Below, in pieces: positions 43,653-53,170 of a stretch of 64,000 bases of DNA. This DNA is from UBA10677 sp045654245 (lineage in GTDB: Bacteria > Bacillota > Clostridia > Christensenellales > Pumilibacteraceae), in the NCBI GenBank assembly GCA_045654245.1, contig JAZOMX010000009.1:62001-126000 (forward strand), in the 5' to 3' direction. Below the pieces are notes generated by a model, which saw only the letters and a program-made list of their open reading frames with translations, was not told the DNA's origin and did not search any database. The position numbers and the translations under genes were made by a program. Position 1 is the stretch's first letter. Each line of letters begins with the position of its first letter.

Positions 43653-45662
43653 ATGAAAAAACGAATTTTGAGGTCAACGTTTTATTTTTTGCTATGCGTT
43701 GCCTTTATTTTGATAGTAATATTAGCGTTGATACTCGAACCAACTACAAAAATTAGAGGGTTTGCTGAACTTGATAATAATCGATTAAGAGATATATCTA
43801 GTACCGTTTCCGTTTATTATGAGAACGGAAATGATGCCTTAGTTGAAGGACGCACTAAAAATAATACCACATTTATTAAACTTAATGAAATTCCCCACTT
43901 TGTAAAAAATGCATTTGTTGCCATTGAGGATAAAAGATTTTATAAACATAACGGAGTTGATTACTACAGAGTTTTCGGTGCGTTGAAAAACAATATAACT
44001 TCGTTCGGTTTTAAAGAAGGTGCGTCAACGATTACGCAACAATTAGTTAAGAATACTCACTTAAAGAGTGAAAAAACGATTAAAAGAAAGGTTCAAGAAA
44101 TTAGGATTGCGAAAGAAATTGAAAGAAAATATTCAAAAAATGAGATTTTAGAAATGTATTTAAATATTCTATATTTTGGAAACAATCAATTTGGTATTCA
44201 AAACGCAAGCAAATTTTTCTTTTCAAAATCTATTAACGAACTTTCTCTTTCGGAAGGGGCTTTGTTGGCCGGAATTATAAATAATCCGTTTCTTTATAAT
44301 CCGATTTTGCACCCCAAAAACGCGTTAAAGCGGAGAAACGCTGTTTTATCGCGCATGCTCGACCAAAAATATATATCGGAAAATGAATATAAAACTGCAA
44401 TTAATGAAGATTTAGATTTGGATATTGCAAATAATGCTAGTTGTCAATACGTAGATTCTGTAATTAACGAGGCTTGTAGTGTTTTGGGAATAACTAAAGA
44501 AAAATTTTATGAAAAAAATCTTACGGTACTTTCTTATTGTGATAAAAATTTGCAAAATTATATTCAAAATTTAATTTTTGATAACTCCATTGATGGTGTC
44601 GTTATTCACGCTATCGTGTCGAATAGTAAAAATGGCCGTATAATAGCAGAGTGTTCTAATTCTGAATCGTCGCTTACTAACTACCGTCGTCAACCTGGTT
44701 CTATAATTAAGCCGATTCTCGTTTATGCGCCTGCGCTTGAAAACAGAAAATTGTTTACTTGCTCCCCTATTGTTGATGAGAGAACTAGTTTTGGTGGATG
44801 GGAGCCGAGTAACTTTAACGATAAATACTATGGTTTGGTGAGTGTGAAAGAAAGTTTATCGCGCTCGCTTAACGTTACGGCGGTTAAGATATTAGATTTG
44901 GTTGGGGTTGAAAACGCGAAAAAAATTGCGGAAAAATTTGGGATAACTTTCTCTAATGCTGATTCAAATCTTTCTTTGGCGCTCGGTGTTATGGGACAAG
45001 GGCTGACCTTAGAAGAAATTAATAATTCATATAGAGTGCTTGCAAATAACGGGTTTTCCACTTTTGGACATTATATTAAAGCGATTATTGACGCTAATGG
45101 AAAGGAGTTATATTCGCAATCCCCTCGTTTTAATAGGCGTGTAATCGAGCCGGAAACTGCGTATTTAGTAACAGATTGCTTACTTGAGTGTTCACAAAAC
45201 GGAACGGGAAAAATTATGAAGTTTGCTGGGGATAATATAGCGACAAAAACTGGAACTGTTGGAAATTCTAACGGAAACACTGATGCGTATTGCGTTGCGT
45301 ATTCACCAAATTACACTGTGTCTATAAGAATTAGTAGCGAAAGTGGTTATATGGAAAATTCGATATCTGGAGGTGGGTTACCCACTTTGCTTGCTTGTGA
45401 GATTTTCAAGTATTTATCTGATACGGATAGATTTACTATTCCAGACGGGATTGTTTTTGAGGAGATTGATATGAAAAAATGGAAAAGCGAGCGCGTCGTT
45501 GCGCTCGCTGACCAATCGGTTTTAATAAAAGATAGGAAAATCGCAGTATTTAATAAATGTTTTTTACCAAAAAAATACCCGAAGAATATAACTAATTTTT
45601 CTGACTTAGATTTGTTATTGAATTTTAATTATTTCGAGATTGTTAATCGCGTCTTCGATTAG
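43653..45662 (+). CDS. Class A penicillin-binding protein (transglycosylase/transpeptidase)
   Basis: A bifunctional peptidoglycan synthase of 669 aa anchored by one N-terminal helix (about 8-27). The GT51 glycosyltransferase domain carries EDKRFYKHNGVD near residue 92 and the GASTITQQLVKN signature near 124. The transpeptidase has the active Ser in PGSIIKP near 349, the S-x-N motif in SRSLNVTAV near 405 and KTGTVGN near 531. The ATG has no Shine-Dalgarno and lies 5 nt after a SigG-like -10 box, so a forespore role like Bacillus PbpF/PbpG is possible but unproven. Its last 48 bases overlap the convergent thiI gene. Confidence 0.9.
   Translation: MKKRILRSTFYFLLCVAFILIVILALILEPTTKIRGFAELDNNRLRDISSTVSVYYENGNDALVEGRTKNNTTFIKLNEIPHFVKNAFVAIEDKRFYKHNGVDYYRVFGALKNNITSFGFKEGASTITQQLVKNTHLKSEKTIKRKVQEIRIAKEIERKYSKNEILEMYLNILYFGNNQFGIQNASKFFFSKSINELSLSEGALLAGIINNPFLYNPILHPKNALKRRNAVLSRMLDQKYISENEYKTAINEDLDLDIANNASCQYVDSVINEACSVLGITKEKFYEKNLTVLSYCDKNLQNYIQNLIFDNSIDGVVIHAIVSNSKNGRIIAECSNSESSLTNYRRQPGSIIKPILVYAPALENRKLFTCSPIVDERTSFGGWEPSNFNDKYYGLVSVKESLSRSLNVTAVKILDLVGVENAKKIAEKFGITFSNADSNLSLALGVMGQGLTLEEINNSYRVLANNGFSTFGHYIKAIIDANGKELYSQSPRFNRRVIEPETAYLVTDCLLECSQNGTGKIMKFAGDNIATKTGTVGNSNGNTDAYCVAYSPNYTVSIRISSESGYMENSISGGGLPTLLACEIFKYLSDTDRFTIPDGIVFEEIDMKKWKSERVVALADQSVLIKDRKIAVFNKCFLPKKYPKNITNFSDLDLLLNFNYFEIVNRVFD
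45470..45510 (-). terminator. Terminator of the thiI operon inside the PBP coding sequence
   Basis: On minus, a perfect 9-bp GC-rich stem (45509-45501 with 45494-45486) and 6-nt loop are followed by TTTTCC and then a TTTTTT run. It lies about 105 nt past the thiI stop, antisense to pbp codons. Confidence 0.7.
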
Positions 45663-46775
45663 CCTATCGATATCGTTAATTCTAGCCTCTTCTCTTTCTA
45701 CTCGCTTTGCTGAAGGATGCGTAACTGGAGCATCTGGTAGAAATACGGTACAACAATCTTCGTATGGCAATATTGAGGTTTCAAAAGCGCCGATTTTTTG
45801 TGAAATTTCTATAATTTCTTCTTTATCCATACCTATTAGTGGGCGAAAAATCGGTAGGGTTTTAACCATTGCGTTCGTTACGTTGATGCTTTCCAGTGTT
45901 TGACTTGCAACTTGACCAAGGCTTTCTCCGTTTATAATACAACCGCAATCTCGTAAAAGCGCAACTTTTTCGGCGATACGCATCATAAAACGACGGACAA
46001 GAGTAATCATATAACTGCTATCGCAACTGCGATGTATTTCTTCTTGGATTTTTGTGAACGGTATGCAAATTAAATTGATTTCACCCGTGTATGCAGAAAT
46101 TATTTGGGCTAGGTCGATTACTTTTTGTTTTGCTAGTTCGCTGGTGTAAGGATAAGAGTGAAAATGGATGGCGTCAATAGATAATCCTCGCTTGGACATC
46201 ATATATCCCGCTACGGGGCTGTCAATTCCGCCTGAAAGCATAAGAAGTCCTTTTCCACCGCAACCGACGGGCAGACCGAATGCTCCGGGAATTTTGTCGT
46301 TATAGATAAACGTTCCACCGTCCTCTCGAATATCGATATTGATTACAAATTCAGGATTAAATAAATCCACGGTAAGACCAGGGTTTTTATCGAGCAAAAG
46401 TCCACCTAAATGTTTTGCAAGTTCAATAGAATTAAGCGGGAAAGTTTTGTCTGCTCTATTGACTGCAACTTTGAATTTGCCTTCCGTTTTACATAATGCT
46501 AGCACGGTGTTTTCTATGTTAGCAAGAGAGGTTTGTGCGTGTTTTGCGATTGATAGCGAATGAATTCCAAAAACTTTAGTTAATCTATCGATTATTTCGC
46601 CTTCGATTTCTTCGTTATAACCAGAAATGACGTAACGACTGCGTTTATAAGTAAAATTATATTCTAATCCGCTTAGTTTACGCTTAATGTTCTCTATTAA
46701 TTTGTTTTCAAAAAAACGCTTGTTTTTTCCTTTTAGGTGAATTTCACCGTAACGAATAAGTATGACGTTATCCAA
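45615..46775 (-). CDS. thiI: tRNA 4-thiouridine synthase ThiI
   Basis: Activates U8 of tRNA with ATP and inserts sulfur. Ferredoxin-like and THUMP regions (about 1-165) precede the PP-loop LSGGIDSPVAGYM near residue 180. GESLGQVASQTL and FRPLIGMDKEEI are family motifs. At 386 aa it lacks the C-terminal rhodanese domain of the E. coli type, as in Firmicutes where the desulfurase hands over sulfur directly. Its start overlaps the desulfurase gene by 8 bases. Its 3' end overlaps the convergent PBP gene, and its terminator lies inside that gene. Confidence 0.94.
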   Translation of the reverse strand: MDNVILIRYGEIHLKGKNKRFFENKLIENIKRKLSGLEYNFTYKRSRYVISGYNEEIEGEIIDRLTKVFGIHSLSIAKHAQTSLANIENTVLALCKTEGKFKVAVNRADKTFPLNSIELAKHLGGLLLDKNPGLTVDLFNPEFVINIDIREDGGTFIYNDKIPGAFGLPVGCGGKGLLMLSGGIDSPVAGYMMSKRGLSIDAIHFHSYPYTSELAKQKVIDLAQIISAYTGEINLICIPFTKIQEEIHRSCDSSYMITLVRRFMMRIAEKVALLRDCGCIINGESLGQVASQTLESINVTNAMVKTLPIFRPLIGMDKEEIIEISQKIGAFETSILPYEDCCTVFLPDAPVTHPSAKRVEREEARINDIDRLIEDAINNLEIIKIQ

Positions 46776-47895
46776 TTTTGTTACCTCGAAGTTTGTTGAT
46801 ATTGTTTGATAGTATCGTTAGCCCCGTTTTAATATCCTCATACGAAGTTTGAGGACAAAAACTAATTCTTAACGCTCCGTCAATTTCTTTTTGTGTTAGT
46901 TTCATTTCGGAGAGTACCCTATTTCCGCTCTTTTTGCTAGAGCAAGCAGAGCCTCTGCCGATTAATACTCCGTCAGCGCAACACATAGTTTGAATAATCT
47001 CGGCTTTAGTGCCTTTTGCTGAAAAAGTAATTATATAATTGCTTTTATTTGCTCGTTCGGAAAGGATTGTGACGTCGGGAATTTGTCGTAAAAATTCGAT
47101 AGCGTACTCGTGTTTTTTGTGACAATCGCTACTTGATGCGCTAAACTCTTTAGTTGCTTGTGCGAGCGCAATTATTCCAGCTACGTTCTCTGTTCCCGAA
47201 CGAAGTCCTCTCTCTTGTCCGCCTCCAAAAATGAACGGTTTAATTGAAACGCTTGAGGAAACGAACAGTGCACCTATCCCTTTTGGTGCTCCGATTTTAT
47301 GTCCACTAATCGAATATAGGTCTACCCCTAATCGCTTAACGTCAGTCGGGGTTTTTAAAAATGCTTGAACGCCGTCAGAGTGAAAAAGCACTTTAGGATT
47401 TTTTTTCTTAATGGCTTTTGAAATTTTTTCTAGGTCGTTAATTGCGCCCGTTTCGTTTGAAACGTGTATAACGGAAACTAGACTGGTTTTGTCGTCGATA
47501 AGTGAAAGTAAATGTTCAAAATTGACCGTTCCGTCTTCATTTAGAGATGCTATTCTTATGTCATAACCTAGTGATTTTAAGTTTTTTGCGCACTCGTAAA
47601 CGCAAGCGTGTTCACCTGCGCTGATTATTAGATTTCCGTTAGTTTTGTTTTTGAAACCGCTATTTAATGCCCAGTTGTTGGCTTCGGTTGCGCAAGAAGT
47701 AAAATATAGTTCGTTGGGAGAGCAATTAAAAATTTTTGCAATTTGCGTTCTCGCTTCGTCAATTTTTCGCTTTATTGAAATTCCTTGGCTATAAGTTGAC
47801 GACGGGTTGAAAAAAGAGTCCGCATATACGTCTTTCATTGCATCAATGGCACTATCATAAACCTTTGTAGTTGATGCGTTGTCAAGATAAATCAT
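46768..47895 (-). CDS. Cysteine desulfurase, NifS/IscS type
   Basis: A PLP enzyme that takes sulfur from cysteine. It starts MIYLDNASTTKVYD; the cofactor Lys is in SISGHKIGAPKG near residue 200, and the persulfide Cys in GRGSACSSKKSG near 316 with a short loop. The protein has 375 aa. In the same operon and overlapping thiI, it is most likely the dedicated sulfur donor to ThiI (the NifZ role in Bacillus), although supply to other sulfur pathways is possible. Confidence 0.93.
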   Translation of the reverse strand: MIYLDNASTTKVYDSAIDAMKDVYADSFFNPSSTYSQGISIKRKIDEARTQIAKIFNCSPNELYFTSCATEANNWALNSGFKNKTNGNLIISAGEHACVYECAKNLKSLGYDIRIASLNEDGTVNFEHLLSLIDDKTSLVSVIHVSNETGAINDLEKISKAIKKKNPKVLFHSDGVQAFLKTPTDVKRLGVDLYSISGHKIGAPKGIGALFVSSSVSIKPFIFGGGQERGLRSGTENVAGIIALAQATKEFSASSSDCHKKHEYAIEFLRQIPDVTILSERANKSNYIITFSAKGTKAEIIQTMCCADGVLIGRGSACSSKKSGNRVLSEMKLTQKEIDGALRISFCPQTSYEDIKTGLTILSNNINKLRGNKIG

Positions 47896-48508
47896 TGGTT
47901 TGCTCCGTTTCAGTTGCTTTCGTTGGTTTTCTAATTGATTCGTCGAATACTGAAATCGATAAAGCTTTTCGTAAATTGCTTAAATATTCGGCGTCACTTT
48001 CCATAATCACTAATTTTCTTTCGCCGTCGTGGGGCAAAAAAGCGTATATAAGTTCATTGTTTCCGTTGCAATACGCGTTAACTTTTTTTACCGTTTTATC
48101 GGATAGATATCGCTCGTACGAAGGGCTGTTGACTGCTCCGATTGATGAAATAGACGAAATGGGAATTTCAATTAGAAGTTTGCGTTTTTTGCGATTTAGT
48201 ACTTTGATTATTCTAAAAGTACTGCCCAAAATGTGGTAATCATACTCTACTGCTTTTTTATTGAGATATATCGTTGCAATTAGGTGCGTGATTATGAACG
48301 GAGATAGAAAACCGATAGCGCTTAGTAGTGTTGTTAAGACGGAAATCAGGTTGATTTTTAACGGTATATCGTGAAATAAGAGAACGAAAATAGTGGCTAA
48401 AATGAGAAGTGTGAGAGATATTTTCTTGAGCAGGTTGAAAAAATTGAATCTCGTTGGGTGCTCGTTCATAAATTCGTTGGATAAATTTTTTTCGTAATAA
48501 ATTTCCAT
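47882..48508 (-). CDS. Uncharacterised two-helix membrane protein
   Basis: A 208-aa protein I do not recognise. Two hydrophobic helices (about residues 31-48 and 54-82) are followed by a cytoplasmic-looking domain of about 120 residues with alternating beta-type segments (LLIEIPISSISSIGAVNSPSYERY) that could be a PH-like fold, and a polar tail. ATG 48508 has GGAGG 6 nt upstream, and a TTG that starts inside that site is rejected. It overlaps the desulfurase gene by 14 bases and has its own probable promoter. Confidence 0.7.
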   Translation of the reverse strand: MEIYYEKNLSNEFMNEHPTRFNFFNLLKKISLTLLILATIFVLLFHDIPLKINLISVLTTLLSAIGFLSPFIITHLIATIYLNKKAVEYDYHILGSTFRIIKVLNRKKRKLLIEIPISSISSIGAVNSPSYERYLSDKTVKKVNAYCNGNNELIYAFLPHDGERKLVIMESDAEYLSNLRKALSISVFDESIRKPTKATETEQTNDLS

Positions 48509-48534
48509 TTGTGCCTCCAAGTGTTACGCTAAAT

Positions 48535-48563
48535 ATTGTAACATAAATTCTTAATTTTTGAAA
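48535..48563 (-). promoter_or_regulatory. Possible internal promoter before the membrane protein-nifS-thiI genes
   Basis: On minus: TTTCAA (48563-48558), 17-nt spacer, TACAAT (48540-48535) preceded by TG one base upstream (extended -10). The -35 is poor. Confidence 0.45.
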
Positions 48564-48580
48564 CGGTTTTTTGTAAAAAA

Positions 48581-50956
48581 TTATTTGATAGTTACTATTG
48601 TTGCTCCGCTATCGCCTTCCCCGTATCTTCCGTAGCGATATTCGGCAACGAGCGGACAGGTTTTAAGGTAACCTTGAATACCCTTGCCTAACGCTCCAGT
48701 GCCTTTTCCGTGCACGATTCTTAAAATTTTTGCGTCGTCTTCGTTGTTCATTGAGATTATTAACGGCTCAATTATTTCTATTGCTTCGCTTACTGTTTTT
48801 CCTAGCACCATAATTTCCCTTTCACTAAATCCGGACGAGGCTTTTTCGCCTAATAAGACGGGTTTGCTTTTCTTTTGGTGCGTAGTTTTTTGTTTGGTTG
48901 TGGAAATCGGTTTGCCAAGGTCGGAGAATTTTGCATTTAATTTTATTGAGCCAACCGTGATTTCGACCTCTTTTTTCTTAATGTTTATCGATTTGATTGT
49001 TCCTTCTCCTCCTACGGATTTTACCACCGCTCGTGCGCCGACCTTAATTTCGTTTGCTGGTAACGGCTGACAATCTATCGAAATTGTTTCGCTATTTATG
49101 GAATAATTAATATCCTCGAGTTGGTTTTTGAGTCTCGCCACACTCAATAAAGATGCTTCGTCAACTCGCCTTTTCTCTTCTTTCATTTTGTCGAGGATTT
49201 CGTTTGCTTTTTCCGTAGCGTTTGCTATGAGTCGTCTAGTTTCGGCTTGGGCGTTGCTGTGTATTCGTTCTAGTTGTGCGTCAAGTTGAGTTTTCTTTGT
49301 TTCGATTAATGCGCGTTCAAGTTGTATTTCGTTTTTAATGCGCGCCATTTCTTCGAGTTCGGCAATCGATTTTCTTTTTAATTGCTCAGCGTTTTGCAGA
49401 ATTTTCTCGAATTTAACTTTATCTTCAGATAAAGCAGAATAAGCGTTGTTTACGATATAGTCGCAAAGCCCTAATTTTTTTGCAATTTTTAGGGCGTTGC
49501 TTGTTCCTGGCATGCCTAAGATTAATTTGTAAGTCGGGGACAGTTTTTCCTCGTCAAATTGCATACTTGCATTTTTTATGTTATTTGAAGTGAGCGCGTA
49601 TTCTTTTAATTCGCCGTAGTGTGTTGTGATTATCGCTACAGAGTTTACTAATTCAAGGAATTTTAGTACACCGATTGCTAACGCTGCGCCTTCATCGGGG
49701 TCTGTTCCTCCTCCTAATTCGTCAAGTAAAACTAGAGAGTTTGCGGTTGCGTTTTCCGTAATAGTTTTAAGATTTACGACGTGTGAGGAAAAAGTACTCA
49801 GTTCGTTTTCGATACTTTGTTCATCTCCCATATCGCAGTAAATATTGTCAAATAAATATAGTGATGCATTGTCGCAAGGTAAGAACAATCCAAAGTATGC
49901 CATAAGACAAAATAGGCCGGTTGTTTTGAGTGAAACCGTTTTTCCGCCTGTATTTGGGCCTGTAATGAGTAGAATATTGCAATCAAGCCCTACTTCAACG
50001 TTGATTGCTACTACTTTGTTTTCGTCTATGAGTGGGTGTCTAGCGCCTTGTAATTTTACTTGTTTTTCGCGCGTAATTTGTGGGAAAACACCTTTAATTT
50101 TTGTTGAGTACTTCGCCTTGCAGAATACTACGTCAAGTAAAATGCATATATTTTGGCATAAAATTAGGTGATTATAGCCCATTTTTACGCGTTTTGTAAA
50201 TTCTGCAAGAATTCTTTCAATCTCGGACTGTTCTTCGCTTTGCAAAAATCTCAACTCGTTATTTAATTCCACTATAGCAAACGGTTCAACAAAAACGGTT
50301 GAACCCGTAGCAGACCTATCGTGAACTAATCCTGGAATGAACGACCTACACTCTGCTTTTACAGGTAGGACGTATCGACCTTCTCTAATTGTAACCAAAT
50401 TGTCTTGCAAATATTTTGAAGAACTATTGTTTCTAGTGTAAGAAAGTAATTTCTCGCGAAGTTTTATGTTTAGGTTGCCTATTTTTCTGCGGAGCGAATA
50501 GAGTTTTTCACTTGCTTTATCGCTCATCTCATACTCACTTACAATACTGTGTTCAATATCTTTTTCTAGCGAATGGTCTATAACGATAGAATTGACGAGG
50601 TCACGAAGTAGAGTTATGTCTTCGGGTGCTGACTGTATGGTATTTTTTGCGATGCGTGCGCTTTTTAGTAATTTGCCCACTTTCAACAATTCCGCCATAT
50701 TAAGAGTAGCATCTACCCTTGCTTTTTCCAAATATTCGCTGATTGAATCAAAACCTATTATGGGGTTGAGTAAATATTTATTGAGCATCCTTTCTGCTTC
50801 TGCTGTTTGGTTTAACTGTATAAGCACTTCCGTTCGCTCAAATGATGGCACGCTAGATAAAACGCGCTCCCGCGCGATTGATGAGGATGCGTAATTTGCA
50901 ACCCGTTCTCTAACCTTATTAAATTCAAGTAAGTTTAGTGTTTTATTTGAAACCAT
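48581..50956 (-). CDS. mutS2: Endonuclease MutS2
   Basis: A MutS-like ATPase with a nuclease tail, linked to suppression of recombination and to splitting of collided ribosomes in Firmicutes. There are core lever domains (about 1-310), Walker A GPNTGGKTV near residue 333, LLDELGGGTDPDEG and TTHYGELKEYA. A long coiled coil spans about 510-620, and a C-terminal Smr domain (about 715-791) contains RIVHGKGTGALG. The protein has 791 aa. It starts 3 nt after the U32 gene stop. There is no MutS-type mismatch-binding domain. Confidence 0.94.
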   Translation of the reverse strand: MVSNKTLNLLEFNKVRERVANYASSSIARERVLSSVPSFERTEVLIQLNQTAEAERMLNKYLLNPIIGFDSISEYLEKARVDATLNMAELLKVGKLLKSARIAKNTIQSAPEDITLLRDLVNSIVIDHSLEKDIEHSIVSEYEMSDKASEKLYSLRRKIGNLNIKLREKLLSYTRNNSSSKYLQDNLVTIREGRYVLPVKAECRSFIPGLVHDRSATGSTVFVEPFAIVELNNELRFLQSEEQSEIERILAEFTKRVKMGYNHLILCQNICILLDVVFCKAKYSTKIKGVFPQITREKQVKLQGARHPLIDENKVVAINVEVGLDCNILLITGPNTGGKTVSLKTTGLFCLMAYFGLFLPCDNASLYLFDNIYCDMGDEQSIENELSTFSSHVVNLKTITENATANSLVLLDELGGGTDPDEGAALAIGVLKFLELVNSVAIITTHYGELKEYALTSNNIKNASMQFDEEKLSPTYKLILGMPGTSNALKIAKKLGLCDYIVNNAYSALSEDKVKFEKILQNAEQLKRKSIAELEEMARIKNEIQLERALIETKKTQLDAQLERIHSNAQAETRRLIANATEKANEILDKMKEEKRRVDEASLLSVARLKNQLEDINYSINSETISIDCQPLPANEIKVGARAVVKSVGGEGTIKSINIKKKEVEITVGSIKLNAKFSDLGKPISTTKQKTTHQKKSKPVLLGEKASSGFSEREIMVLGKTVSEAIEIIEPLIISMNNEDDAKILRIVHGKGTGALGKGIQGYLKTCPLVAEYRYGRYGEGDSGATIVTIK

Positions 50957-50959
50957 AAA

Positions 50960-53170
50960 TTAATCTAATTTTTTGTTAAAATAACCACTTGTGGATTCTG
51001 GCCATAGTTTACCATTTGTGCTTAACGCTGATAAAATTTGCATTTTTTCTTTATTGTTAAAACCGATTAGGTCGATAAAGAGTTTATTTAATGCTCCAAG
51101 TTTCCTTGTTGAAATACCGTCGATTGGTAAATTTCCTAGTTGTTGAGCGTAACAATTTGCTATTTTATAAAATCTTATTTGGAAACTTACGCCCGTTTCG
51201 TCTTTGATTTGTAATTCTTCTTGGTTACACGAAACGCATCGTCCGTTATTAATTGTTTTCTTGGGACAATGCGCAAAATTCATAAGCGGAAATTTGCCGA
51301 ACGCATATACGAAATTGTTCCCATATTCTCTACCGTCGTATTCTGGTGATAATATTTTAATTCCACCAAAATTTGGGTTTATAATGTTTAATCCGTGACC
51401 TGGGAGTATGTTTTTACCTTTGCAAAATTCGTAACCAGAGATATTGTTAATTATAACGTCCCTCACTTCTTCGTGCGATAAAATTTTTGAGATGATATCA
51501 CGGTCCTTACCGCGCAAAATGGGAGGAATAACTAAAAATACTCTTTTGGGAAACTGCTTTATTTTCTCTACAATATCCTCTGAAAAGTTTTGTGGAAAGT
51601 AAGCGACGGCATCATAACAGGTAAAATTCTTTATAGCGTCTAAGTCATCCGTTTGTACGATAATGCGTTCGTTTAACTCTTTGATTGTTGGGGTGATTTG
51701 CGAAAAATCAATCTTCTTTGTCTTCGTGCAATTGTTTAATTTGTACGAACTTAGTATTTTGTTATACAATTTTTCATAGCAGTTACGCCTAAAATCGTTT
51801 AGTGATGATTTTGGAACGAATATAGAACCTGAGATTTTGGATGCAAATTCAGTAACGTTAAACGGATATTTGTCAGTTTTGTTAAAAATTGTGAGAAAAT
51901 CCTTGTCTAATATCGGGGATTTATTTGCTTGTTCGATTATAAAGTCTGATGATGCTGTTACGGTAATACCTTTGCAAGTTAGAGTTGCAAGTAATTTATT
52001 TCCAACCGTCCCGTTTAATAGTATTTCTACATCTAGATTACGGGTGCGACTTGATATATTGTTCATATAATTTGTGTCGGTTGTAACGTTTACCTCGTCT
52101 CCAACTTTAATTTTGCCAAGATAAGTCGTTTCAAAACCATTTTCACGAATAAGTGCGCTCCCCACTTCTTTTCCGTTTCTTATAAATTTTATACCATCAC
52201 CCTTGCAAAGAGGTTTGCTTAATTTTAGTTTAGCGACACTACTCTTAAGTGCGTTTACTGTGCCGATTTTTGCTCCGATATGTCCTTGAGTCTTTGGGTA
52301 GATAACGCTTGCTGTTGGGTTTAGAAGGTATCCTTCGCAACCTCCACCACGATTAAATAAAACGTCAAGGTTGGAGTTTCTTGGTTGTTTGCCAGTTTTT
52401 AAGAGTTCACTATAGTATCTAACCGTTTCTCCGACATATTCCGGTCGGCGCATCCTTCCCTCGATTTTGAAAGAGGTAACACCGGCGTCGACTAATTCTT
52501 GAATTGAGTTTGAAAGATTTAAGTCTTTTGCAGATAATAAATAACCTTTTTTCTCATTAATAGAATAGTTTTTTCTGCAAAACTGTAAACACTTTCCTCT
52601 ATTTCCACTTTGCGATGCTATTAGGGATGATATATAGCAATTTCCCGAGAACGAAACGCATAATGCGCCGTGAATAAAACACTCTACTTCGAGTGAAGTT
52701 TTTTTACATATTTCTTTTATATCATCAAGTAAAACCTCACGGGAAAGTATAATTCGCGTCGCCCCTAATCTTTCTGCAACTTTAGCGCCCTCGAGGTTGT
52801 GTATTCCTGCTTGGGTGCTTAAGTGTATGATTATGTCTGGCATAATACTATGAAGATGCGCTAAAAATGGTAAATCTTGTATAATAAACGCATCAACACC
52901 AGCATTTTTAGCGTCAAATACTACGCCAACCGCTCTATCGTATTCACTTGGCTTAATAATCGTATTAATTGCGAGATATACTTTCACATCAAACAAATGA
53001 CAGTATTTTACAGCCTCTATCAGTTCCTCAGAAGTAAAATTTCCCGCTTTTGCGCGTGCACTAAAAGCCGACGCGCCTAAATAGACGGCATCGGCTCCGT
53101 TAATCACCGCAGAACGTAGGGATTCCATATTCCCTGCGGGCGCTAAAATCTCGCAACGATTTTTACACAT
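50960..53170 (-). CDS. U32 family peptidase with DUF3656-type extension
   Basis: A 736-aa protein of the U32 family. The N-terminal TIM-barrel part has EILAPAGNMESLRSAV, GADAVYLGA and ECFIHGALCVSFSGNCYIS. A Cys-rich stretch follows (GNRGKCLQFCRKNY near residue 192), which in related proteins binds an Fe-S cluster. A DUF3656-like region (about 385-470) and a second U32-like half end in CPKKTINNGRCVSCNQEE. Relatives include RlhA, which hydroxylates 23S rRNA, so an RNA-modifying role is as plausible as proteolysis. The ATG overlaps the pheT stop by one base. Confidence 0.87.
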   Translation of the reverse strand: MCKNRCEILAPAGNMESLRSAVINGADAVYLGASAFSARAKAGNFTSEELIEAVKYCHLFDVKVYLAINTIIKPSEYDRAVGVVFDAKNAGVDAFIIQDLPFLAHLHSIMPDIIIHLSTQAGIHNLEGAKVAERLGATRIILSREVLLDDIKEICKKTSLEVECFIHGALCVSFSGNCYISSLIASQSGNRGKCLQFCRKNYSINEKKGYLLSAKDLNLSNSIQELVDAGVTSFKIEGRMRRPEYVGETVRYYSELLKTGKQPRNSNLDVLFNRGGGCEGYLLNPTASVIYPKTQGHIGAKIGTVNALKSSVAKLKLSKPLCKGDGIKFIRNGKEVGSALIRENGFETTYLGKIKVGDEVNVTTDTNYMNNISSRTRNLDVEILLNGTVGNKLLATLTCKGITVTASSDFIIEQANKSPILDKDFLTIFNKTDKYPFNVTEFASKISGSIFVPKSSLNDFRRNCYEKLYNKILSSYKLNNCTKTKKIDFSQITPTIKELNERIIVQTDDLDAIKNFTCYDAVAYFPQNFSEDIVEKIKQFPKRVFLVIPPILRGKDRDIISKILSHEEVRDVIINNISGYEFCKGKNILPGHGLNIINPNFGGIKILSPEYDGREYGNNFVYAFGKFPLMNFAHCPKKTINNGRCVSCNQEELQIKDETGVSFQIRFYKIANCYAQQLGNLPIDGISTRKLGALNKLFIDLIGFNNKEKMQILSALSTNGKLWPESTSGYFNKKLD

